From Chara braunii (taxonomy: Eukaryota; Streptophyta; Charophyceae; Charales; Characeae): DNA of 25,636 nucleotides. A model generated the notes under the pieces. It saw only the letters and a list, made by a program, of their open reading frames with translations. It did no database searches and was not told where the DNA came from. Positions 9,256 through 20,999 of the stretch are shown here, piece by piece. A program made the position numbers and the translations under genes. Numbering within the stretch: the stretch's first letter is position 1; every line of letters begins with the position of its first letter. The DNA lies in NCBI GenBank assembly GCA_003427395.1, contig BFEA01000163.1, forward strand, positions 1,517,852 through 1,543,487. The letters run 5' to 3'.

Positions 9256-10480
9256 ATGGAGGACACAGCAGAGGGGAGACCAGGGAAGCGGCCAAGATTA
9301 AAGTGGACACCATTTAGGAGACTTCCAGAGCTCAAAATAGCATCGTGGGACATCAGCGGATTGGCGCAGATACTGGACAATTCAGACAAATGGAATATAC
9401 CGTCTCCGAATGGTTCGAAGTGGATCCTCTGGACTTCTTGTGCCTGCAGGAGACCCATCTCACAGATTCGGATGAGCATCAGCGAATTAAAAAGACGATG
9501 GTGGAATGCATGAGATGGGTAAAAGCTGACTTTTGGGCACCCTCTACTCGCTCACACCCGGCGGGAGTAGTCATCCTCTAGAACAAGAGGTCGGCAGCAG
9601 CACAAAGGATAGCGGTAGAGGGGGTTCAGAGTCTTCAGACAGATTTAGTTGGGGGACTGGGAGAGAGGAGAGTTCGAGGGCTGCAGATGAGGTCACGAGT
9701 TAAGGATTGCGAAGAGGGGGAAAGGATGTCAAAGTACTTCTTCTAAAACATCAAGACAAGAGGCAGGAGTGCAGCAATAGAACAGCTTCAAGGACCGGAA
9801 GCACCAGCCGTAACAGCGGAAAACATGGTAGCAGTGGCCCACAATTTCTACAGCAACTTGTATAAATCGCGAGAGTCAGACCACCCAGGCCATACGGTGC
9901 TAGATGCTAGATCCAAGTTTCTGGCCTACCTGGAGCTGACAGTCACTAGCACTGAGGCAGCAATCCTTGATGCTCCCCTCTCTCAGGAAGAACTCCATGA
10001 CGCACTAAAATCAATGGCCCCAAACAAGACACAGGGGAAGGATGGTTTAACAAGAGAATTTTGGCTGGAATACTGGCCAATCCTGGGCAGCGAGAACGAA
10101 GCATTCCTCGGCAGGGCGTGGCAAGCAGAGGGGTCGTGATGCTGCTCTACAAAAAGGGGGACCCAAAGGACATCAGAAACTACAGGCCGATTATGCTGTT
10201 GTCACTTACCCACAAGATAGTAGCTAAAGCACTGGCCAACAGACTCATGAGGATCACACACGGATGCTTCCACTTGGATCAGACGGTGTTCATTCTAGGA
10301 TGCTTCATACTGGACAATGTGGTGACATTGTCGGAATCGGTACGCCGCAAGGACAAGAAGATCAAAGCGGCCATATTATTCTTTGATATTGAGAAAGCAT
10401 ATGATCAAGTCAATTGGAATTTCCTCCAGAAATGTATGGAGGAAATGGGGGTAGGACAAAGTGCCTGGTAGGACATCTAT
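9256..10480 (+). pseudogene. LINE copy C ORF2: truncated endonuclease and RT front half
   Basis: ELKIASWDISGLAQ (9331 on) is the EN start motif (usual form K-I-x-[ST]-W-N-[IV]-N-G). A frame change then gives DFLCLQETHLTDSDEH with the catalytic Glu, and AGVVIL. The remaining EN motifs (YAP, GDFN, SDH) are absent: sequence jumps to a pre-RT region with MSKYFF and AHNFYSNLYKS. RT starts with NKTQGKDGLTREFW, then VVMLLYKKGDPKDIRNYRPI in a shifted frame, and AAILFFDIEKAYDQVNW (motif A). It ends with SAW-stop-DIYTSLF at about 10468-10492. RT motif B and the FADD motif are missing. Confidence 0.85.
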
Positions 10481-10486
10481 ACCTCC

Positions 10487-11510
10487 TTGTTCGGGAGGGC
10501 GCTAATCCTGAATGCGTCCATATTCTCCATGCTTTGGTACGCAGGTTCAGTATGGAGCCCCCCCTCACAGACTGTCAAGGTACTCAAGTGCGAGGCAGCA
10601 GCCTTCCTATGGACAGCTAATCCAAGGAAGCCTCACTTCATCTCCAAAGTAGCATGGAGATTCATTAGAAGCAAAGACAGTGGGGGACTGGGCGTACTGG
10701 ATCCAGTGCAGCAGCTGAAGGCGCTACAATCCAAGTGGGTAGTCAAGCTAATCACACATACACAGCTACCTTGGTTGCAACTGGCAACAGAGCACATTCG
10801 CCAATTGGCGAGATACGAGACAACCCCCCACCATGTCAGGAATGTTCTGGGTGATGAGCAAGAGCTGGGCGAAGAGAGGAAGGAGCAGGGAGGAACGACC
10901 AGCAGAGGACAGCGAGGGCAGAGGGACCTCATACTGGGCCCAACTGCTTAAGCTGTGGGGGGAAGTCTTCCCTGCCAGAGTACGAGAACCTAGAACCAGG
11001 GAAGGGGGGCTCGGCCAACCATTATTCTGCAATCCCTGGATCAAGGCAAACCTCACACCCTTAAAGCAGCAAACTCCAAATGGGGGGCGTGGGTCAAACA
11101 CGGCATATGGAAGATTAAGCACCTTTGGTCGGAGGAAAAGAAACAATGGAGGTCAGCGACAGACCTTCGGGCGGAGATGAAAGGAAGTCACCGGCTCCTG
11201 GGAAAATCTTAATGCAGAAGCAGACTCCAAATGGGGGACGTGGGTCGAACACGGCATATGGCAGATTAAGCACCTGTGGTCGGAGGAAAAGAAAAAATGG
11301 TCAGCGAGAGACCTTCGGGCGGAGATGAAAGGAAGTCACCGGCTCCTGGAAAATCTTAATGACATGCTCATCTCCATTCCAGGGGAGTGGAAGAGACTAC
11401 TGGAGCAGGGATCTCAGTGGAAAGGGGGCGAATGGACCTCATGGCAGCATGAAGGCACACGCGCAGAGGCCTTCCAAGTGGGGGTTCTGACAGGACCAGG
11501 TGAAGAGTAG
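10487..11510 (+). pseudogene. LINE copy C ORF2: post-RT region joined across a deletion
   Basis: GRALILNASIFSMLWYAGSV (10493 on) matches GRALAINNAVLAAIWYKLAV of copy G, followed by FLWTANPRKPHF and GGLGVLDPVQQLKALQSKWV, the conserved thumb/connection segment. It continues in other frames with SKWGTWVEHGIWQIKHLWSEEKKKW. The segment begins directly after DIYTSLF, so the sequence coding motif B, FADD and about 100 neighbouring residues has been removed. There is no intact zf-RVT finger before the 3' tail. Confidence 0.8.
11063..11361 (+). repeat. About 150-bp tandem duplication in LINE copy C
   Basis: ACTCCAAATGGGGG at 11073 recurs at 11224, and the downstream GACCTTCGGGCGGAGATGAA to AATCTTAATG is also repeated. 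The start points are 151 bp apart and the ends 147 bp apart because of small indels. It duplicates the KHLWSEEKK part of the ORF2 C-terminal region. Confidence 0.9.
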
Positions 11511-11519
11511 CTCAGCCCA

Positions 11520-11740
11520 GACATGTACATGATAGAAACACCTCTAACACTTTTTTAGAGTGCTGTTTCTCTGAATTTTTTCTTTTTCCCCGCTAACCAT
11601 ACAATACCAAATTCTTTCAAGTTTGGATTAGGAGGTGGGAAGGTTAGGTTAGCGGATATGATGACAGTACTGTCGAAGGGAAAAAAAGAAAGAAAAAGAA
11701 AAGAAAAAAAAACTTGAAAAAGAAAGAGAAAAATAGAGGT
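11520..11740 (+). other. 3'UTR and A-rich tail of LINE copy C
   Basis: After the last ORF2-like residues the sequence is non-coding and ends in an A-rich tract interspersed with G (about 11679-11735), resembling a mutated poly(A) tail. The opposite-orientation copy D starts immediately after it. Confidence 0.5.
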
Positions 11741-12506
11741 GGGACACTGGGAAGGTTAGTCCAGAGGAGGAGTTGGGAAAGTACGGGAAGGGAGAGGAAA
11801 ACAATGAACTGAATGAAACAATTGAGGACCAAAGATCTCCTCCGTTCGTCCAGACCATGCATAGTTCTCTACTAGCTGGATCTTTCTTCTCTCCTTGCAT
11901 GTAGTATTGACTGGGAGGGTGGCAATAGGCTATAAGCCATTGGAGGCGCCTGATTGTGATAGGTCCTATCGTTTGTAGTTTTTGCAAGGGATCGTCTGTA
12001 TTGGGCTGTGGTCTTTCCCTAAATCCCTTGTCCATTTTCTTTGGATGTCGGCATTGGGTCTTTCGTTCGTAAGAACATTTGTACCCCAGTTTGAGTGAGT
12101 AAATCGGATAAGTGGGTCGATATCCTCTTCTGTGTTTGGCTGATAGCCAAATCTAATTTGCAGGACAAATTCCAGGTCTTCAATGGTGCTGGTTGTATGG
12201 AAGATTCTTTGTGGTGTGGCTCCCCAAACTCTTACTTTTCAAATAAGTAGGTCTCTACCGTTTTTTTCATACAGGTCTTTGTTTATCTTTGGAGTATTGT
12301 CTTTGATCGTATGCCAGAGGAAAGGTCGTGAAAGTTGTTGTATAGCCAGAATCTGGTAGCTTGTGATGAAAGTCGAGCTCTTTGGAGAAAGGACTCCTGG
12401 ATGAGCACACCCCACTCCCCATTTTTACACGTGAATCCAGTGATGGTAGGGCTTGTGACCAAGCCGTGCTGATTGCTTCATCGAAAACTTTTTTTTGTTT
12501 GTTTCT

Positions 12507-12554
<48 letters not shown>

Positions 12555-12968
12555 ACTGGCAAGGATTGGAGTTGGTGAGCTTAAAGAAGCTGGAGTCCTA
12601 CCTTTTTTATTTTCCTTTTTTTTTTCAGGCCTAATTAGTGGATCACAGCTAATTGTGATCTCTACTGGTTTGTGGTCTAGACCCGAGAACGGGGCTAGAG
12701 GTAAGATGTCTGCCCCCTTGGCTATACTGAACAGCGGATCAGACCCTAGGAAATAGTCAATCGTAGGGAAAGCTGTATGGTTGGAATGGGTTTGCTTGAC
12801 TGGGGCGAAGGCCCTTTTGCACAGATGGAGCTTTTGGAAGGGGTCTGATAGGTTGTGGTCAAGAACGAGTCTTTGAACTTGAAGTGCTTCTCAAAGCGGG
12901 GGGGTCTGGCGGAGTTTGAGATCCGGTCATTTTCTTGTGACCCATTCCTTTGAACTGGTGAACTAGCT
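11740..12968 (-). pseudogene. LINE copy D: endonuclease and C-terminal pieces, internally deleted
   Basis: On the minus strand from about 12968 leftwards: a late EN segment with DHNLSDPFQKLHLCKRAFAP, TIDYFLGSDPLF, ADILPLAPFSGLDHKPVEI (the terminal DH motif of LINE endonucleases) and PLIRPEKK. A 46-base T run follows, then FDEAISTAWSQALPSLD, like the EN-RT linker. Next is a jump to C-terminal sequence with KWTRDLGK and RRLQWLIAYCHPPSQYY, near where the zf-RVT region starts. The whole RT is missing, and frames shift several times. Its EN differs clearly from copies F and G, so it is another subfamily. The lower boundary near the A-rich tract of copy C is approximate. Confidence 0.65.
12508..12553 (+). 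repeat. Poly(T) run of 46
   Basis: It lies inside copy D between the end of EN and the linker, and is preceded by a T-rich stretch with G interruptions from 12489. A second short T-rich patch is at 12602-12628. On the LINE strand these would be A runs, but they are not at a LINE 3' end. Confidence 0.95.
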
Positions 12969-13735
12969 CCAGGCTTCTTCCACGTATGTCGCCGCTCATT
13001 CATCCTGGCCAGTCGAGGCTCATACCCCAGCAGAAATCCAAGACAACATTTTACTGGTAAATGAAACGATTAAATGCGCCAGACAAAGGAAGATAGAGGC
13101 AATTGTCCTCTTTATTGATTTTGAAAAGGCTCGTAACCATGCTGATCAGGATTTTATGGAGTTCTCTGTATGAAATGAATTTTGGGCCTTCCTTAAGAAA
13201 CTGGATCAGCATCCTTCCTTCACAGAACAACCACTACAAAGGTGATGCTGAATGGTCACATTGCCGCACCTTTTCCTCTTCAAAGGTCGGTTAAGCAAGG
13301 CAACCCAATAGCACCACTTTTGTTTGTGACTGTCATAGAGGCCCTAGCGGCAATGATCAGAGCCAACCCGAATATCAAAAGAAAGAATAGAAGTTCCAGA
13401 AATCCCAATCCATCTAAAACACATCACCTCTCTGTTTGCAGACGACTTAACTATGCTTTGCAAAGCTAACACTTCAAACATCCAAGCTTTAGCCCAAACA
13501 ATACACTTGTTCGATATCGATATCACAATAGATATGAAAGCTAACTAAGGTACAAAAATGGAGGGATGGGGTGATTCGACCTCACAGGAACCCCCCTCCA
13601 GTTCAGCCACAAGTAGTTTGGAAACCCAAGGAAAAGGCAACAAGAACTCTAGGAGTAAAGCTCACTGCTCTGTGGGGACCACAAAGATTCCTTGGTGAAT
13701 ATCACAATCGAACGAGTGGCCAACTCAAGGGGTGG

Positions 13736-13771
<36 letters not shown>

Positions 13772-13772
13772 N

Positions 13773-13807
<35 letters not shown>

Positions 13808-13858
13808 GCAATTTTTGCGGCCTTGTGGTACAAGTGCCATTCTGGCGTCTCACATAGA
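12968..13858 (+). pseudogene. LINE copy E: reverse transcriptase fragment split by poly(T)
   Basis: It starts at SRLLPRM and SPLIHPGQSRLIP (RT fingers). It continues EIQDNILLVNETIK, VLFIDFEKARNHAD (motif A; the usual Tyr is Arg), a 2-nt deletion, then LPHLFLFKGRLSKATQ-like remains of motif B. Next come FADDLTMLCKANTSN (motif C, 13437 on) and QALAQTIHLFDI, running to about 13738. After the poly(T) run, YAIFAALWYKCHSG (13803-13845) continues the same protein region (copy G: NNAVLAAIWYKLAV). There are multiple stops and shifts. It is head-to-head with copy D and is closest to copy A. Confidence 0.85.
13739..13805 (+). repeat. Poly(T) run of 67 including one N
   Basis: Runs from 13739 to 13805 with N at 13772, inside the RT-downstream coding region of copy E. 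About 40 bp of LINE sequence present in copy G at this point (coding LHTSLVGRALA) is absent, so the run replaces LINE sequence and does not simply interrupt it. Confidence 0.95.
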
Positions 13859-13859
13859 A

Positions 13860-15551
13860 GCAATTTCCTCACCTACAACAAGCACCAAGCCCGCCCCATC
13901 CTCCACCCCCGGCTAGGACACAACCCCTTTGGGCAACAACGTTGGGTGAGGCAGATCTTGATATCAGATCAATCAATGTGATGGCCTCGCTAAGCACAAT
14001 GATCAAAAGAAACAGGCCTTATGGAATATGATGAAAAGGGACATGGGGGGTAAATGGCCTGATATAATTGGAGTACAGGAAACCCGCCTCACGGACTTCC
14101 CCCCCCCTAAGGCTAGGGCCGCCCAGGTATGGCCTTACACGGCATGTGCTGCCCCGACCCGATCGTCCGCCTGCACAGGCGTGGCTTTATGGATGCCCCC
14201 CTCGTCGAGGGTAGTCCGATCCAGGTGCAATGGGATACAGTGGAAGGAAGATGGGTGTGGCTTAGGGCCTCAGTGGGGGAAGAGACTCTTTACTTCGTCT
14301 GCACTTACACTTCGAATGACCCGGCCCAAAGAGTACAATTATTTTTGTCCCTGCAGCAAAAACTCCCTAGAGATGCCCCCATCATCATGATAGGGGACTT
14401 TAACACCACACTGGACCCGGTCCTCGATCGAAGGTCAGCATCCCAGCACCAGATGCTGTCTGCTCCACAGGATCCCCAGCGAGTCAGGGGCCTGAATAGC
14501 AGCATGCTGGGCCACATGATGGACGGTATGGACCTTGTTGACTCATACCGGGTTCTCCACCCCAATAAGAGAGCCTATGCTGGCGTGCGCTCCAAGGGAG
14601 CTGCTGGGATAACCAACTCCAGAATAGACATGTGCATCCTGTCAAAAGACATGCAAGACCTGTTGACGGTGGCAGACATTTTGCCCTTCTCCCCCTGTAA
14701 ATCCTTTGACCACCGGATGACGGCAGTTGGCCTATCCTTTCATGGCCACATAGCTAGAGGTCTGGGTTGGTACAAATTCAACACCACCTTGCAGAAATTG
14801 CAGTCCTTCAACAAAATGGTGAAGGACTATTGGGGATATTGGACGACAAAAAGACAGAAAACGGTTCCACTGTCAAATGGTTTAACGAGGGGGTGGCACA
14901 ACTAAGGGACGAGCGAAAAAGTACTCGATCAAGCATGCGAGAGAACGAAAAGCGGTCGTTGACCGCATGCTGTTGCAATTAGAAGACTGGGACAAAAAAC
15001 TAACAGACAACCCCCTGGATCAAGAGAGTTATGACGCCCTACAGTTGGCCAGAGGGCAGTTACAACAATACCTTGATTCTCAAACGCAGAAATGGAGGGT
15101 ATTGGCCAAAATAAAAAAAGATGCCTCTGACGGTATGATGTCCAAGACATTCTTTGCTAAGGCAAAAGCGAAGAGTAGGCAAAACACAGTGCCTTCCCTC
15201 AAGCATTTGTTAGATGGAGCACAGCCAATAGCAACAATCGCATATCGAATAGTGGAGCATGCCTCACTGTACTATCAACATCTGTTCACATCACACTCTG
15301 CACAAATGCAACCCGAAATCTTGGACGAAGCGAGACACTCTCTCTGGACGGCCCTGCCTTCACAGCTAACAACGACAAAGAGGAATCGACTGGAAGCCCC
15401 CATCTCTATGTCGGAGATATACCAAGCATTGCAAGACATGGACGATGAAAAAACACCCGGTATAGACTCTTTCCCAAAGGAGTTTTGGCTCCACTTGTGG
15501 GAGGTCCTAAAAGAAGACTTGGCCGCCTATGTAAATGCCGTCTGGTTCACC
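13860..15551 (+). pseudogene. LINE copy F, piece 1: endonuclease and pre-RT region
   Basis: EN motifs in order: ADLDIRSINV (about 13955), DIIGVQETRLTDFPP (catalytic Glu, 14064 on), GVALWMPPS, SNDPAQRVQLFLSLQQ, MIGDFNTTLDPVLD (14389 on), SRIDMCILSKDMQDLL and CKSFDHRMT (14697 on). The frame 14129-14905 carries most of EN. Frame changes occur near 14030-14130 and after 14880. Frame 14967-15719 then gives LQLEDWDKKL, the linker helix region and EKTPGIDSFPKEFWLHLWEV (RT motif 0/1), ending at AYVNAVWFT. There the sequence leaves the family because copy G is inserted. The rest of F follows at 21761. Confidence 0.88.
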
Positions 15552-15761
15552 CACCAACAGCTGATGGATCTCTCAACAGCAAGGTTCAGGACGAACTTCG
15601 CCTGGACACTCAGCAAGGTCTTGGTGTTTATGCAGCTCCTACTAGAAGACAATGTGTTGCAAGAGCACAATCGCTGGCACGACCCCCCCACTGTGCTCCC
15701 TCTCAAGGCAGTGGACTGAAACACCCAGCGGATGCATTGACACAATCCATACACAGATTGA

Positions 15762-18700
15762 ATGTCGGAACGTCGTCTGGTACCCCAAGCGGCTGAGCTG
15801 TTGACAGGCCAGCACCATCTCAATCACCCGCCCCTCCCGCCACATAGCATCCCGCCTGCACAGTCACACTCGGCCCACCATCCCAACATCGACCCGCCGC
15901 TCCCTCCTCCCCCACCCGTGCCCTCTAATGGGAGGCCGCAGCCTTCTGNCCTNCCACCCCAACGCCCGCNCTCCCCTCCGGTTTTTCCTCCTATAAGGAA
16001 GCCGCCCCACTGGGCTACAAAACTGGCCAAAGCGGACATTGATATCCGTTCGCTCAATGTCAATGGACTTATCCACGCATCGGTGGACAAGAAGGANGCC
16101 ATTTGGAATATGCTCAAATGCCAGATCACAGGCAGATGGCCGGATGCAGTGTGTGTCCAAGAAACACACCTCCAAGATACACCGCCGCATGCAGCAAAGG
16201 CAAAAGTGATCTGGCCATACACAATCTACTCGGCACCGGCTACACAAAGGGCGTCGGCGGGTGTTGCTATCTGGCTCCCGCCCACCTCAAGGCTCAAGCC
16301 GATCTCGTATGACTATGATCGCCACCACGGAAGATGGGTGTGCCTTAAAGTGGGGCACAAAGAAGATGAATTTTATCTCGTCAGTATATACGCACCCAAC
16401 GACCCGACGGACAGGGTGGACTTCTGGATCACCCTCCTGCAACACCTCCCGGGTGATGCCCCGCTCATTGTCGCAGGTGATTTTAATACAACGCCTGACC
16501 TGGTGATGGACGGGAGATCAACCTCGCAACGCGACACACCTTCGGCTTCCTCGCAGCCCATCCCGGGCCCGGACATCCTGATGCTGCATCAGCTAATGAC
16601 AGATAAAGGACTCGAGGACGCATACAGGATGTTGCGCCCGTCTCAAAGAGCCTACACATGCTTCTCAGCTAGAGGGGCTCGCTACCTTTCCAACTCCAGG
16701 ATCGACCTTACATTAGTGTCGAAGGACCTGCTAGGACTGGTCACCACAACTGAAATCGCAACGGCCAGCCCATGCAAGTCCTTCGACCATAGGATGATCA
16801 CATTGGGGCTGTCCTTTCACAACCACATCCAAAGAGGCCCAGGGTTTTACAAATTCAATTCTTCCCTGTTGTCCTTGCAGCGATTTAAGGATATGGTCGA
16901 TGAGTTTTGGAGATACTGGCAATCTCAGAAACCACAATCAATACTGGTATGGCACAACTAAGAGAAAGGGCAAAGAAATTCTCCGTTCAGCATGCGAGAG
17001 ACCGGAGGGCAACCCTCGACAACCTCATGCAACAACTAGAGAGTTGGGACGACCAGCTCATGGAGGATCCGCTTCACCGCCCGACCTATGAACGAATGCA
17101 ACAGGCTCGGGATCACCTCCAATCCTATATAGATCAACAAGCCCAGGCCTGGAGAATCCAGGCAAGGATCAAAAAGGAACACACAGATGGAACAATGGTC
17201 AGGGCTTTCTTCAACAAGGCGAAGGCTAGATCTAGGGCAGCAACGGTCCCAACGTTGAAACACCCGCTGAATGAAACTGCCCCGCCCGCCACCAATGCCT
17301 ACACTATATCAGACTACGCCTCCCGGTATTACCAAAATCTCTTCACATCGCAAACCCTGCAGAAAANCCCCGACGATGTCAAGCAGGCAAGAGAATCACT
17401 GTTGCTTGCTATCCACTCCCGCCTCACCACTGCACAAAAAGGGGAGCTAGACAAAGCCTTGTCCTCCGAGGAGATCTGGGAGGCCCTGCAGGGAATGGAA
17501 GACGAAAAGACCCCGGCTATAGACTCTTTTCCTAAGGAATTCTGCGTTTCGTTTTGGGACCTCCTACGTGATGACCTGATGGAATATGCTTCAGCTGTGC
17601 AGAGAGAAGGGTCGTTCGGCGGGATGATAGGGCAGGGAGTTACCACACTCCTTTACAAGAAAGGGGATAGGGAGGACATTAGAAACTATAGACCGATCAC
17701 TCTCCTCCCGGTCCCATACAAGCTGGTCTCCAAGGCCCTCACCAATCGTCTGCTGCCGCTGATGAACATGCTGATTCATCCGGATCAGTCGGGGTTTATG
17801 CCCAATCGCAATATCCAAGATAACGTTCTCCTAGTCAATGAGACTATTAAATACGCCCGCCAGCGTAGGGTCCAAGCAGCAATCTTGTTCATCGATTTTG
17901 AAAAGGCGTATGATCACGTTGACTGGGATTTCTTGGATATGTGCCTCCTTAAAATGAACTTTGGGCCGACCTTTTGCCGCTAGGTGCAGCTTCTTCATAG
18001 GACTGCAACCACAAACGTCATGCTCAATGGCCATTTGTCACCGCCAATCCGACTCCAAAGATCGGTCAGGCAAGGGGACCCCATAGCGACATTGCTCTTC
18101 GTTATCATAATGGAGGCCTTGGCCTTGCTCATCAGAGCCCACCCTCTCAACAGAAAAATACCGGTTCCGGATCTCCCGGACCACCTCATCCCGGTCACGT
18201 CACTGTTCGCAGACGACCTTACAGTGCTCATCAACGCAGATGCGACTAGCCTGCATGCGGTCACCCAAGTCATACACCTTTTCTCGCTGGCAGCAGATAT
18301 GAAAGTCAATTGGGGGTCCAAAACACAAGGATGGTGGCTTCACCCCCAAGGGGAGCCACCCCCCCCTGAACCGAGTGTCGCATGGGCACCCCGGGAAGAG
18401 GCCATACGAATCTTGGGGGTGAGATTGACGGCGGTGGGTCCCCACCGGATCATGGTGACATATTGGTCACCACGGCGGTTGACCGCTTGGCCAGATGGGA
18501 TGGGCTACACACATCCTTGGTGGGCCGCGCTCTTGCAATTAATAATGCAGTGTTAGCAGCCATCTGGTATAAACTGGCAGTATGGCCGCTAAAACCCCAA
18601 CAATACAATAGACTCAGAAGAGCGCTTACAACCTACCTGTGGAAAAATAAGGCAGACTCTCATAACTGCAGTAGCAGGGTGAGCTGGGATGTCCTCACCC

Positions 18701-20598
18701 AGCCAAGAGCCAAAGGGGGGAACTAGGGATACTGGACCCGGAGAGAGAAAGCGAAGCCTTGATCTTCAAAGTCCTGGTCAGACTTCTCATAGGCAACGAT
18801 ATCCCATGGGCCCCCCTGGCCTGCCTACAGATATCTGATCTGGCCCCGCAGACCGCTGCGTCTGCCCGGTTGCACCCCTTCAGATGGGTCACTAACTCCC
18901 ATTGGTCAATACCCGGCCCCCCACAGCAACCCTATGCTGGCACCCCGACACAGGCCACCAGGCAGGATATTCCCCTGGACCCTTTGTGGCCCGACATGCT
19001 CAAACTTTGGAGGAGAAGGGGTCCGAAGCAGAAGCGCCTGTCGAACCACTGGCACGATGTGTGGAGACAACCGCTGTTTGGTAACCCTTATATTCTGGAC
19101 GATGCAGGTAATCCCTTCTCTCTCACCTCCAACTCGTCGTGGCTCACCTGGGCAAAGAAAGGTATCTTTACTGTTGGGGACCTATGGGACCCGAGCACAG
19201 AGGACTGGATAACCACTGATCAGCTGCAGCGGAGATTGAAATACGCCAGGTCAGTGGCGGCCAATGCCTGTCAGCTGAGAGAGGTCAACCCACTGGCCTG
19301 GCGCCTCGCCCTCAAAAAGGGGCCCTCAGTTCAACAAAATGACTGGGTGGCCAGGTTCGCAGATCAGACTAGACCTCAAGTAATTTACAGAGTTCGGAGT
19401 ACTGAGGAAGGCCGGTGCGCGTTAGAGGCCTACCAACCCCAACTTCAGAATGCCAGGTTCTCCAAGATCTATAGGACCGAAGACCTGGANGCCGANCACG
19501 CGTGGGGAGCGNTTATGCAAGTGAGGGTGGTGGGGGATGCCGACAAAGGATATTACGTGTATGAACCATCCACGCCCGTGGCAAGGCTGCCGTTCGACCC
19601 AGAAGAATGGGAATGGCCCGGGCACAAACCCATGGCCTTCTGGGAATACACGGTTAAAGGGGCCTACCGTGCCTCGTGCCCCGCACTGCCCATCAACCAA
19701 ACTGTGACCCGCAGATGGGAACGGGACTCGCCGCTAGATGCACAATTGATAAATAACCTGTCATGGGCAAAGCTATTCAACAATCATGCCAACAAATCTT
19801 AGATCCTTGCAATGGCAGATACTGCACCGCTGCCTCCCCACCCCTGATTGGCTGATGTCCAGGACGAGTCTGGAACAGAAAGGACTTTTGTCCCCCATTT
19901 GCTCGTACTGTGGTAGAGCAACATCGCCGGCCAGGGCAACATTGGAACATTGCCTATTGGCATGTCCGATGGTCACCCAAATATGGCAATGGTGGGACGC
20001 AGCGTTCCACTATCTCACAGGTTATTACATCCCTTGGGATCTGGGTCTTCTCTTGCTCAGCAAAAATCAGCAGCTGCTGGCTCGATGGTCGCCCTACGCC
20101 GCCAACCTCTTCACCTACATGCGCCTCCACATGTTGATGCTCATGTGGCGAGCTAGGTGTGCCTTCGAAAGGAAAGATCACCAGTTTGGTCTGCAACAAG
20201 CCCATCAAGCGACGGAAGACGAGATCACAGCCCGAACGCTCGAGGCATGGAAAGAACTGAAACGGGCGTGCCGGCAGGAGCGGGAACCGGCTGCCAGGGA
20301 AACCATGGTTCTCACCTATCGCCAGCTGTGTCAGGACCCGAACAATAGATTCGCGGAGCTGACTGACGGTCTGGACATTCATTGGAAACCATGGAGGGCC
20401 ACCGAATCCACCTGGAGGAGGAGACCGTTCAGCTGCTTCGAGGTCCCCTATCTCCCAACAAACTTTGTGCTTGTGCCGAACAGTCCGCAGCCCCCCCCTG
20501 CTACTCTCCCACCCCCTGCTCCAATCCACCCCGCCCTCCCACTCTGCTCCTCCCGTACCCACCCTATCCCCCTGTCCTTGCCCTCCCGCCTACCCTAA
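15762..20598 (+). pseudogene. LINE copy G ORF2: endonuclease, reverse transcriptase and zinc finger
   Basis: A LINE replicase that nicks target DNA and primes reverse transcription on it. The Pro-rich N-terminus (15840-16000) leads into EN motifs DIRSLNVNGL, VCVQETHL, SIYAPNDP, VAGDFNTT, SRIDLTLVSKDLL and CKSFDHRMI, all canonical. RT has EDIRNYRPITLLPVPYK, AAILFIDFEKAYDHVDWDF (motif A, 17876 on), SVRQGDPIATLLF (motif B, 18064 on) and SLFADDLTVL (motif C, about 18203). The C-terminal finger has CSYC and EHCLLAC (about 19902-19965), then a Pro-rich tail. Damage: frame changes near 16905, 18440, 18720 and 19800, and TGG to TAG at 17981-17983 (the Trp is present in copy F). Eight ambiguous N bases suggest a mixed consensus. 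It is the best preserved copy here. Confidence 0.92.
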
Positions 20599-20728
20599 TT
20601 GCTTCCCCTACACCCTCACATCCCTTTCATCCCGGGCCGGCAGTGGACTGCTGTACGAAAAGTGTGACAAAAAAGCATGAGAGAAGTGGCTACAAGAACG
20701 CAGCCGGGGACACCATTACCGGGGCAGT

Positions 20729-20965
20729 GACTCCGGGACTTCACATTGAGGAGCTCCATTGCATTACGGACATCTTCAGACGTCAGCAGGAGTCTGCAAG
20801 ACAATAAGCTTGGATGCTGGAAAATCTCTCACTGTTGTTTATGGCCGTGGCTCCGGGACTTCACATAGAGGAGCCCCGTTGCATAACGGACAACTTCAGA
20901 GTCAGCAGGAGTCTGCAGGACAACAATCTCGGATGCTGAAAAAGCTTTCAGTGCTGTTTACACAC
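20729..20965 (+). repeat. 120-bp tandem repeat, 2 copies, LINE G 3'UTR
   Basis: CTCCGGGACTTCACAT at 20731 recurs at 20851. Both copies continue through GAGGAGC, CATTGCATTACGGACA-like sequence and GTCAGCAGGAGTCTGCA to a CTGTTTA end. The copies differ by scattered substitutions and small indels. Confidence 0.9.
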
Positions 20966-20999
20966 GACATGCGGCCTCCAGTATCATTACCTCCCGATC

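Larger units (their letters stand above)
7763..11740 (+). mobile_element. LINE copy C: L1-like element with ORF1-like region and deleted ORF2
   Basis: About 4 kb in one orientation holds acidic ORF1-like frames (7763-9142), a truncated EN (9256-9581), the front half of the RT (9825-10480), the post-RT region (10487-11510) and an A-rich 3' tract (about 11679-11735). It is the only copy in the window with anything like an ORF1. EN and RT are each internally deleted, so it cannot be autonomous. No confident target-site duplication was found. The 3' boundary is set by the A-rich tract and the start of minus-strand copy D. Confidence 0.75.

Noticed and set aside
14305-14565. Minus-strand frames opposite LINE F and G endonuclease regions
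   Set aside because: They are antisense shadows of well-supported EN coding sequence.
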